A DNA stretch of 64,000 bases, from NCBI RefSeq assembly GCF_000368625.1, contig NZ_KB849576.1, positions 915,297 through 979,296 of the forward strand, in the 5' to 3' direction. The translations under genes were made by a program, and so were the position numbers. Under the pieces are notes generated by a model. That model did no database searches and was not told where the DNA came from. It saw nothing but the letters and a program-made list of their open reading frames with translations. Source of the stretch: Acinetobacter schindleri CIP 107287 (GTDB taxonomy: Bacteria; Pseudomonadota; Gammaproteobacteria; Pseudomonadales; Moraxellaceae). Positions 8,630-16,069 of this stretch are shown here, piece after piece; position 1 is the stretch's first letter; every line of letters begins with the position of its first letter.

Positions 8630-9196
8630 TTATAGCGGCCATTGATAAACAGGAACATCTGGCTGGATCAGGTTTAAAGGCAATTTTTCCGATTTATGTG
8701 CATCAGTACAGTTATGAGTATGCGCATGCTTTCTATGAGTGTGATGATCTGAACCCTGGTCACGACGAATGCAGCAACCTTCGACATATTGACTACTGCC
8801 ATCCATATAGAATTCTTCTTTCCAGACCGGTACCTCATGCTTGACCCGTTCCACGGCTTCTTCGCAGGCTTGAAAAGCTTCCCTACGATGTGGTGCATAG
8901 GCCATGGCAATAATGGCGATATCACCAATATCCAATGAACCGATACGATGTACAACTCGGACATAGGACACGTCATATTCAGTCTGAATTTCCTGCTCGA
9001 TCTGGCGAATCATCTTTTCAGCAACAGGTGCATAAGCGGTATATTTCAGTGCTTTAACCGCTTTACCCTCATGATGATTTCGTACTGTTCCAATAAAAAT
9101 ACCGATTCCCCCACATTCAGGAAAATATTGAATCCCATCAAATACGTCCTGTTGCAGCGGTGTGTCCTGAATACGGGCAAATTGTTTCTGTTCCAT
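8630..9196 (-). CDS. moaE: Molybdopterin synthase catalytic subunit MoaE with a His/Cys-rich tail
   Basis: Residues 1-140 are a normal MoaE, with the catalytic region Val-Pro-Val-Trp-Lys-Glu-Glu-Phe and the preceding Arg-Val-Val-His-Arg-Ile-Gly. MoaE with thiocarboxylated MoaD converts cyclic pyranopterin monophosphate to molybdopterin. Unusually it is 188 residues, longer than the ~150 typical. The extra C-terminal segment begins with Cys-Cys and carries a cluster of His residues (His-His-x-His ... His-x-His-x-His) that looks metal binding. It sits between moaD and moaCB with a GGAGG site before the start. Confidence 0.92.
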   Translation of the reverse strand: MEQKQFARIQDTPLQQDVFDGIQYFPECGGIGIFIGTVRNHHEGKAVKALKYTAYAPVAEKMIRQIEQEIQTEYDVSYVRVVHRIGSLDIGDIAIIAMAYAPHRREAFQACEEAVERVKHEVPVWKEEFYMDGSSQYVEGCCIRRDQGSDHHTHRKHAHTHNCTDAHKSEKLPLNLIQPDVPVYQWPL

Positions 9197-9197
9197 C

Positions 9198-9464
9198 TCA
9201 ACCTCCTGCGACCGGTGACAGCAACACTAGAGTACTGTCCTGGTTTAATCGGGTCTGACGAGAAATAATGTCTTCACCGATGGCACAGGCACAACGCTCT
9301 AACAAGTTGAAAGCTTCTGGAAAGGACTGAATGACTTTATTGAGTACATCGGCGACCAGACTGTCTATCTGACATTGCACAGTTAAATCTTGAGGCAACT
9401 GACGTTCGATCGCACCGAAAGATTCGATTTTGACGGTAATTGATGATTGAAGTTTCGTAGTCAT
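9198..9464 (-). CDS. moaD: Molybdopterin synthase sulfur-carrier subunit MoaD
   Basis: An 88-residue ubiquitin-fold protein ending Pro-Val-Ala-Gly-Gly, the C-terminal Gly-Gly that is activated and thiocarboxylated. It supplies sulfur to MoaE, whose gene begins right after its stop. A strong AGGAGG site precedes it, overlapping the end of moaA. Confidence 0.93.
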   Translation of the reverse strand: MTTKLQSSITVKIESFGAIERQLPQDLTVQCQIDSLVADVLNKVIQSFPEAFNLLERCACAIGEDIISRQTRLNQDSTLVLLSPVAGG

Positions 9465-9465
9465 C

Positions 9466-10527
9466 TTAGCCTCCTATCATATGCATGCTGATTTTTCGGA
9501 AATTTGAAGGGGTTTTATGGGAGGGATTGAACAGTCTTTGCTGAGCCTGAATGGCATGAAAGCCAGCAGCTTTATTCCAGATATAGGGTTGCAGCTGTTG
9601 TTGCAGCATGTATTCAGCTGATGCAAGGTGCTGTCTTAACTGTTGAATACTGTTTTTGAGTTTTAGACCTTGAGTTGAGAATAAGCAGTTAAAGAATTCA
9701 CCTTGAGCATTCAGTCGCAGTCGGTCACAGTTACCACAGAATGAATTGGTAATCGTTGAAATAATGCCGATCGACATACCGTCAATGTAATAGCTTCGTG
9801 CTGGATTAGCCCCCTGACCTTGTCTGATCTTTACTTCAAATGCTTGTGCCAGTTGATCCAGAATGTCCTGCTCGCTAACCACATGATCACGTGACCAGTT
9901 TTGGTCGCCATCGAGTGGCATAAACTCGATAAAACGCAATTCAACTTGTTCGCATTTGGCCCAGTGTGCCAAAGATAGAATCTGGTCATCATTGATGCCT
10001 TTGATGAGTACTGTATTAATTTTGATTTGAAAGCCAGCCTGTTGGGCTGCTTGGATGCCTTCTAATACGGGTTGCAGTTTTTTTGCAGTTAATTGTTCAA
10101 ACTGCTTTGCATCCAGGCTGTCCAGACTGATATTCAGGTCATCTAGCCCGGCCTGCTTTAATTCTGCTGCATATTGTTTGAGATAATGACCATTCGTAGT
10201 CATTGAGATACGTTTCAGGCCGCTTTTTTTCAGTTGTTGTAATTCAGCAATAAAATGCACCACACCTTGGCGCATTAAGGGTTCGCCACCAGTAATCCGG
10301 ATCTGTTCAATACCACGGCGAACCATGAATTCACAAAAATGATAGAGTTCTTCAAAGCTGAGTAAATCGTGTTTTTTCATCCATTCCGGATGTTCTGGCA
10401 TGCAATAAACACATTTAAAATTACAGCGATCCGTCACAGAGATACGGAGCTTACGCTTATTGCGTCCAAACTGATCCTGAAATACCGGGACTGGTTCAGC
10501 CTGCTGTAAAGGATTGATGTGGTTCAT
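9466..10527 (-). CDS. moaA: GTP 3',8-cyclase MoaA
   Basis: A 353-residue radical SAM enzyme with the N-terminal cluster Cys35-x3-Cys39-x2-Cys42, the Gly-Gly-Glu-Pro SAM motif, a C-terminal Cys-x2-Cys ... Cys second cluster and the characteristic terminal Gly-Gly. It catalyses the first step of molybdopterin synthesis from GTP. It heads the moaA-moaD-moaE-moaCB-moeA-modABC operon. A -24/-12 element lies about 95 bases upstream, suggesting nitrogen control of cofactor supply. Confidence 0.95.
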   Translation of the reverse strand: MNHINPLQQAEPVPVFQDQFGRNKRKLRISVTDRCNFKCVYCMPEHPEWMKKHDLLSFEELYHFCEFMVRRGIEQIRITGGEPLMRQGVVHFIAELQQLKKSGLKRISMTTNGHYLKQYAAELKQAGLDDLNISLDSLDAKQFEQLTAKKLQPVLEGIQAAQQAGFQIKINTVLIKGINDDQILSLAHWAKCEQVELRFIEFMPLDGDQNWSRDHVVSEQDILDQLAQAFEVKIRQGQGANPARSYYIDGMSIGIISTITNSFCGNCDRLRLNAQGEFFNCLFSTQGLKLKNSIQQLRQHLASAEYMLQQQLQPYIWNKAAGFHAIQAQQRLFNPSHKTPSNFRKISMHMIGG

Positions 10528-10621
10528 TGCTTATTCCATCAGGGTCGATCATCAACTTTGTTTCTAGCCAAATTTTTGCTGACCGATGCCCTATTAAATT
10601 GCTATTGCTCTAGGGTTAAAT

Positions 10622-10637
10622 TGCAATAAGTGTTCCA
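10622..10637 (-). promoter_or_regulatory. Putative sigma-54 promoter of the moa-moe-mod operon
   Basis: Minus strand reads TGGAAC-N5-TTGCA, with GG and GC in the exact -24/-12 spacing; only the fourth base differs from the consensus TGGCAC. The predicted start lies near 10611, giving a leader of about 84 bases before moaA. An upstream activator site was not identified. Confidence 0.55.
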
Positions 10638-10753
10638 ACTTTGCGCAGAAATTGCGGTTTTTTAATATTTGAGTGCGATTTATTGGAATTTAATAAAAAT
10701 AAGGGTTTGAAACAGGTGTATTGCCCTACTTTTAAGCACTACTCAATCAGCAC

Positions 10754-11377
10754 TTAGAGAAAATGCAGTTGCTGATGCTGCTGCAATTCATCAAAGGAAT
10801 TAATGCTGTGAAAAAACAGTGCATGATTTTTAAATCGCGCCATTTGCATGTGCATTTTCGCAAAACAATGTCTTAAGCTGCGCTGATTTTGTTCAAGATG
10901 CTGAACCAGTGTCGGCAAACTGCTTCGTTTAAGTAAGCAGAATGGATACAACGCTATATCATTTATTTCCACTACAGCCACTTCACAAAGAGGATCTCGC
11001 TGCATGGCCCGATGTAATCCAGAAATAACCTTTTTTGGAATGTAGGTCACATCGCATGGTACAAATAGCACATAGTCAGACTGCACATGAGACCAGGCAC
11101 TTTTCATGCCCATCAAGGGTCCGTGAAAGCCCGGTTCATCATCCTGAAAATAACGGATTGATGGAATAAGGCGTTCATAAATGGAGTGATCACGGTGGCT
11201 GTTGATCCAGACCTGACCAACACGCGATCTAAGCTGCTGGTGAATCTTGATCAGTTGAATTTCATCATCAAACTTTTGCAGCAGCTTGTTAATGCCATTC
11301 ATCCGACGCGCCTGACCACCGGCCAGGATGACTAAATCGGTGGGTGGATAATTCATATTCTTATGGATTCTTTTCAT
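10754..11377 (-). CDS. mobA: Molybdenum cofactor guanylyltransferase MobA
   Basis: A 207-residue protein with the N-terminal nucleotide-binding motif Leu-Ala-Gly-Gly-Gln-Ala-Arg-Arg-Met-Asn-Gly and the Phe-Val-Pro-Cys-Asp-Val motif. MobA links GMP to Mo-molybdopterin to make the bis-MGD cofactor that NasA needs. I start it at the ATG at 11377, which overlaps the nasA stop as TAATG. It is coupled to nasA rather than to the other cofactor genes, which start 226 bases further on with their own promoter. Confidence 0.9.
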   Translation of the reverse strand: MKRIHKNMNYPPTDLVILAGGQARRMNGINKLLQKFDDEIQLIKIHQQLRSRVGQVWINSHRDHSIYERLIPSIRYFQDDEPGFHGPLMGMKSAWSHVQSDYVLFVPCDVTYIPKKVISGLHRAMQRDPLCEVAVVEINDIALYPFCLLKRSSLPTLVQHLEQNQRSLRHCFAKMHMQMARFKNHALFFHSINSFDELQQHQQLHFL

Positions 11378-14154
11378 TATACGGACTCCGTCTGACAAGC
11401 TTTAATCAGGCCACGAATTTCAGGTAAGCAGGAACCGCAGTTGCCGCCGGCTTTTAGACATGCGGTCACCTGTTTTTCATTGGTGATATTTTTTTCTTTA
11501 ATCGTCTGGATGATGCGGTTTTTACCGACTTTGAAACAGCTGCACACTAGCGCACCTTCACTCTTGCTCATTGAGATCGCCTGACCAGCCAGCAACGCTT
11601 TACGGTGTATGGCACTGAGTCGTTCACGCTGAAATAGCCCCGATAACCAGTCGCGATCTGGCAACAGCTCTTTTGGTGCGATATATAGACTGGCGATCAG
11701 CTTGCCATCCTGTAATACCACGCTATGACTGATATGTGCAGTCTGGTCATCCAGATTCAGCCATTCAAAATCTTCTTCAGTAAAAGGCAATAAGTTCTTT
11801 AACTGTTGGGTTGTGGTATTGAATTTCTGACGATCCGCAATTTCATAACGTGTCGCACGAATAGCCTTTACCTTGGTCCACCAGATGGTTTTATCAATAA
11901 AGGGTTGCACATAACTTTCATAACCTTCACGTACATACAGCACACCCTGCCACTGGGTATGGAATGGCTGGATCAACACTGGCGTATGCTTAAACTCAGG
12001 CTCGCCAGAAATGGCATCGACCACCGGATTCACCAGCTTGCCGATACGTGCATCGGATGCCACCTGATCATTCCAGTGGATTGGTGCAAAGACCTGACCA
12101 CGACGGATATTGTCACTAACCTGAGCACGTAAAATACATTGTCCCCATTCAGAACGAACTTCGACCAGTTCACCATCCTGAATCCCGTATTTCAGTGCAT
12201 CATTCGGGTGAATTTCACAGTAAGGTTCGGCACGATGTGTGCTGAGATTGGCAGATAATCCAGTGCGGCTCATGGTATGCCATTGGTCACGAATCCGGCC
12301 GGTATTCAGAATTAAAGGATATTCACTGGAAATCTGATTTACGGGATCAATCGCAGTAGTCGTAATAAATCTCGCTTTACCATCAGCATGACTGAACTGG
12401 CCTTGGGCAAATAATCGTCCTACAGATTGAGCAGGTTGCTGTTTATCCCAAACCGGCCATTGCACTGGTTCCAGGTTGTCATATTCTTCTGCGGTTAAAT
12501 TACTCAAGCCTTGCAGATTAAAATAACGGAAATATGGGGTTTCTAGACGTTGGGAAATTTCTACATTTTGACAGGCAGAGAGTCCGGCATGTTCTTTAAA
12601 AATTTCATGGCTATTGTGAAAATCAAACCCTCTGAAGCCCATTTGCTTCGCCACCTGTGCAATCGCCCACCAGTCGGATTTGGCTTCACCCGGCGCATCT
12701 AAAAAGGCATGTTGCCGTGAAATACGGCGTTCCGAATTGGTGACGGTTCCATCTTTTTCGCCCCAGGCTAAAGCTGGAAGTAATACATCAGCATATTGAG
12801 TAGTATCCGTATCCTGACAGATATCAGAGACCACTACGAATTCACATTTATCCAGAGCACGCTTCACCTGATCAGCATCGGGCAAACTGACGACCGGATT
12901 GGTTGCCATGATCCAGATGGCTTTGATCTTGCCGCTTTCGACTGCCTGGAATAGATCAACTGCCTTAAAACCCGCTTGCTTGGCAATATATGGACTTTGC
13001 CAGAATTTTTGCACCAGCTGTTGATGCTCCGGATTTTCTAAATCCATATGGGCTGCCAGCATATTGGCCAGACCACCGACTTCACGTCCGCCCATCGCAT
13101 TTGGCTGACCGGTCATAGAGAATGGGGCTGCACCGAGTCTGCCAATTTTTCCGGTGAGCAAATGGCAGTTAATAATACTGTTGGCTTTATCGACGCCACG
13201 GGATGACTGATTTACGCCCATGGAGAACAATGTCATGACTTTGTCAGTCTGGGCAAATTTTTCAAAGAATTGAGTCAGCTTAGCAGCTGAAATACCGGTG
13301 CGTGCCGCAACATTTTCAATCGAAGCTTCCGCAGTACTGCTGGTCAAGGCCTGTTCCAGCCCTTGGATATGTGCAGCAACAAATTCCTGATCTACATCAC
13401 CATGCTGATATAAGTACTGTAATAGGCCATTAAATAGTGCAACGTCTTGCCCTGGCAGAATAGGCAGATGCAAATCTGCTGCTTCACAGGTACTGGTAAA
13501 ACGTGGATCAACCACAACCACGAACAGGTCACGCTGTTCCTTGGCTTTCATGATGCGCTGGTAGAGCACCGGATGACACCAAGCAGTATTGGAACCCACC
13601 AGCACCACCATGTCAGTATGTTCAAAATCTTCATAACTGGCTGGAACCAGATCTTCACCAAAGGCACGCTTATGTGCAGCTACAGCCGAAGACATACACA
13701 GGCGTGAATTGGTATCAATATTTGCCGTGCCGAGATAGCCTTTGACGAACTTATTCACCACATAATAGTCTTCAGTCAGCAGCTGACCCGAGACATAAAA
13801 GGCAATGCTGTCACGGCCATACTGCTCAATGTATTGCTGGAATTTATGGGCAATCGTTGAAGTTGCAGTATCCCAATCAGTAACTTCACGCTGATCTTTA
13901 CGACCCAGCATTGGCTGCAGTAAACGGGTTTCCAGTCCTAAAGTATCTGCCAGATTACTGCCTTTGATGCACAATTTTCCGTAATTCGAAGGATGTTTGA
14001 CATCACCTTCAACAGTCACTTTCGGACCTGACGTGGTCGGCGTTACATGTGCAGTCACACCACAACCCACGCCGCAATATGGGCATGTGGTCTGTGTGGT
14101 TTTAGTTTTTAATTCTGTGGAGCTTTCAATTTCCACAACGGGAATACTGTTCAT
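11377..14154 (-). CDS. nasA: Assimilatory nitrate reductase, catalytic subunit
   Basis: A 925-residue cytoplasmic Mo-bis-MGD enzyme that reduces nitrate to nitrite. It opens with a [4Fe-4S] site (Cys24-x2-Cys27-x3-Cys31). The oxidoreductase body contains the usual Ala-Thr-Asn-Pro-Val-Val-Ser-Leu-Pro motif, then the molydopterin dinucleotide-binding domain. The last ~60 residues form a BFD-like [2Fe-2S] domain (Cys-Ser-Cys ... Gly-Gly-Asn-Cys-Gly-Ser-Cys), as in NasA of Klebsiella and Azotobacter. No signal peptide is present. An AAGGAG site precedes the ATG. The electron donor is probably the FAD protein encoded just upstream. Confidence 0.93.
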   Translation of the reverse strand: MNSIPVVEIESSTELKTKTTQTTCPYCGVGCGVTAHVTPTTSGPKVTVEGDVKHPSNYGKLCIKGSNLADTLGLETRLLQPMLGRKDQREVTDWDTATSTIAHKFQQYIEQYGRDSIAFYVSGQLLTEDYYVVNKFVKGYLGTANIDTNSRLCMSSAVAAHKRAFGEDLVPASYEDFEHTDMVVLVGSNTAWCHPVLYQRIMKAKEQRDLFVVVVDPRFTSTCEAADLHLPILPGQDVALFNGLLQYLYQHGDVDQEFVAAHIQGLEQALTSSTAEASIENVAARTGISAAKLTQFFEKFAQTDKVMTLFSMGVNQSSRGVDKANSIINCHLLTGKIGRLGAAPFSMTGQPNAMGGREVGGLANMLAAHMDLENPEHQQLVQKFWQSPYIAKQAGFKAVDLFQAVESGKIKAIWIMATNPVVSLPDADQVKRALDKCEFVVVSDICQDTDTTQYADVLLPALAWGEKDGTVTNSERRISRQHAFLDAPGEAKSDWWAIAQVAKQMGFRGFDFHNSHEIFKEHAGLSACQNVEISQRLETPYFRYFNLQGLSNLTAEEYDNLEPVQWPVWDKQQPAQSVGRLFAQGQFSHADGKARFITTTAIDPVNQISSEYPLILNTGRIRDQWHTMSRTGLSANLSTHRAEPYCEIHPNDALKYGIQDGELVEVRSEWGQCILRAQVSDNIRRGQVFAPIHWNDQVASDARIGKLVNPVVDAISGEPEFKHTPVLIQPFHTQWQGVLYVREGYESYVQPFIDKTIWWTKVKAIRATRYEIADRQKFNTTTQQLKNLLPFTEEDFEWLNLDDQTAHISHSVVLQDGKLIASLYIAPKELLPDRDWLSGLFQRERLSAIHRKALLAGQAISMSKSEGALVCSCFKVGKNRIIQTIKEKNITNEKQVTACLKAGGNCGSCLPEIRGLIKACQTESV

Positions 14155-14261
14155 GGATGCTCCTTAGGAGTTGAAACACAATTTAATTCTTTTCAAAAAA
14201 GGTTCATTACAACGGTGTCTTTTCAATGCAACTCATTTATTTGGATCAACCTTCGGTTCGA

Positions 14262-14287
14262 CCTACTTTTCTTTCGGGAAAAGTAGG
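14262..14287. repeat. Perfect hairpin in the gap upstream of nasA
   Basis: Arms CCTACTTTTC and GAAAAGTAGG (10 bp, perfect) around the loop TTTCGG. The adjacent AACC-TTC-GGTT is a second small dyad. The hairpin lies in the 280-base gap between the FAD protein gene and nasA. On the minus strand no T-run follows, so it looks more like a dispersed palindromic element or mRNA-stability hairpin than a terminator. The open frame across this gap on the plus strand is not convincing as a gene. Confidence 0.5.
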
Positions 14288-14434
14288 CAAAACCATTGTC
14301 ATCCGCAAAACTCGCCCTCATCCGGCATGTATCAAAAAGGTCGCAGAAACATTCATTTTCATATTTTGTCTTGGCTCAAACAGTTGCGGATGACGTTTCC
14401 GCGGATCTTGGTTTCACCATGACAAATTGATTTT

Positions 14435-16045
14435 TTACCCTGCTTTCTTTAATGCAAAATCCCGACCAAAAAGCAGCTTGTTACGAATCGTTGCAATTGG
14501 GGTTTGATCTGCAATTAGCTCAGCATACCAAGCACCATCCTCAGTATCACCAAACAGCACGGCACCAATTACTCTGTCTTTTTGAATAATAATGCGTTTA
14601 TAGATCTGACGTTTCTCATCATTTAGCACGATATCTTCAAAATCCTCTTTTGGCTCGAAGTCACCTGCCGAGAATACATCACAGCCACTTACTTTCAGCT
14701 GAGTCGGAACAGTTGGCGCTTTGAACGTCAGACTACCATGCTCGGCCAGATGTGATGCACAAATAAACGCCTGGCCCCAAAGTGGTTCAACCAGACCAAA
14801 AGTTTGACCTCGATGTTCAATACATTCACCCACCGCATAAATACTTGGGTCAAAAGTCTGCATGGTGTCATTCACTAATACACCACGGTTACAACGTAAG
14901 CCTGCGCTTTGTGCTAAAGCCATGTTTGGACGGATCCCCACGGCAAACACCACCAGATCAACATCCAGCACAGTCCCGTCTTTGAGTTTAACTTGAGTCA
15001 CATGACCTTCTTCACCAAACAGGCATTCGGTATTCGCTGCAGTCAGAATCGTGATACCTTTCTGCTCAATCGCTGTTTTCAGCATCTGGCTGGCTTTACT
15101 GTCTAGCTGGCGATCCATGATGCGGTCCATCAGGTGCAATACAGTCACATTCATGCCTTGCTGTTTTAGTCCATACGCTGCTTCCAGACCTAAAAGTCCT
15201 CCGCCAATGACTACGGCATTTTTTCGGGTCTTGCAGTAGTCTAGCATGTTGTTGACGTCATAAATGTCGCGGAAGCTCAGTACACCTTTTAAGTCACTCC
15301 CCGGAATTGGCGGAACGAACGGCTTGGAACCCGTTGCCAGAATCAGGCGGTCATAACTGATCACTTCGCCCTTTTCGGTATATACGTGTTTACGAGGACG
15401 GTCGATGCGAACTGCCGGATCACCGGCAATCAGACGGATGCCTTTGTTAGCATACCAGGCATGCGAATGCAGCATGATGTCATCAATAGTTTTCTCACCC
15501 GAAAGTACTGGTGATAGCATAATACGGTTGTAGTTGCCCCAAGGTTCTTCACCAATCACAGTAATTTCATAACGGTCAGGTGCCATATCCAATAAATCTT
15601 CCAGACAGCGCATGCCGGCTAAACCATTCCCCACCAAAACCAGCTTCATCTTTTCCTGAGAAGTGCCGTTGTTGGTGATATAGGTTTTTTGAGGGGTCGG
15701 ACTGATCCAGACTTTGCCATTTTCAATCTTGCTTGGAAATACCAGCAGCTTTTGGTCTTTATCTTCCAGACAGCGTCCGGTTGCCAGACTGAAATGCTGC
15801 TTGTAAATCGGTGAAGCAACGACGCGTTCACCTTGCAGATCACCCAAAATTCCGCGTGACATCACAAATGCTTTGCTAAATGGATCCTGATTGCTTAAAG
15901 CGTAAATACGCTTTTCATTACCCACACGAAACAAAGCAATTTGCTGATCTTCTACCAATGCCGCTACGCCAGTATTTGGTGTAATGTCATCCAGTGCACA
16001 CACTTCAACCCAATTCAGTTCATTCATATCTTTAAACATTGTCAT
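14435..16045 (-). CDS. NirD-like/FAD-dependent oxidoreductase fusion, probable electron-transfer subunit of nitrate assimilation
   Basis: Residues 1-115 resemble NirD, the small subunit of NADH-nitrite reductase: a Rieske fold in which the Cys and His ligands are absent. After a short linker come about 400 residues of a pyridine-nucleotide-disulphide oxidoreductase closely related to the N-terminal half of NirB (Gly-Asn-Gly-Leu-Ala-Gly for FAD, Gly-Gly-Gly-Leu-Leu-Gly-Leu-Glu for NAD, Ala-Val-Gly-Glu-Cys). It has no [2Fe-2S] or sirohaem domain. Lying between nirB and nasA, it may serve both as NirD and as the NAD(P)H-oxidising partner of NasA. AGGAG precedes the ATG at 16045. Confidence 0.85.
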   Translation of the reverse strand: MTMFKDMNELNWVEVCALDDITPNTGVAALVEDQQIALFRVGNEKRIYALSNQDPFSKAFVMSRGILGDLQGERVVASPIYKQHFSLATGRCLEDKDQKLLVFPSKIENGKVWISPTPQKTYITNNGTSQEKMKLVLVGNGLAGMRCLEDLLDMAPDRYEITVIGEEPWGNYNRIMLSPVLSGEKTIDDIMLHSHAWYANKGIRLIAGDPAVRIDRPRKHVYTEKGEVISYDRLILATGSKPFVPPIPGSDLKGVLSFRDIYDVNNMLDYCKTRKNAVVIGGGLLGLEAAYGLKQQGMNVTVLHLMDRIMDRQLDSKASQMLKTAIEQKGITILTAANTECLFGEEGHVTQVKLKDGTVLDVDLVVFAVGIRPNMALAQSAGLRCNRGVLVNDTMQTFDPSIYAVGECIEHRGQTFGLVEPLWGQAFICASHLAEHGSLTFKAPTVPTQLKVSGCDVFSAGDFEPKEDFEDIVLNDEKRQIYKRIIIQKDRVIGAVLFGDTEDGAWYAELIADQTPIATIRNKLLFGRDFALKKAG

Positions 16046-16069
16046 ATTCTTGCTCCTTTATTCTTTGAA

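Noticed and set aside
14171..14422. 83-codon plus-strand frame upstream of nasA
   Set aside because: It runs through the hairpin element, has no ribosome-binding site and no protein-like pattern.
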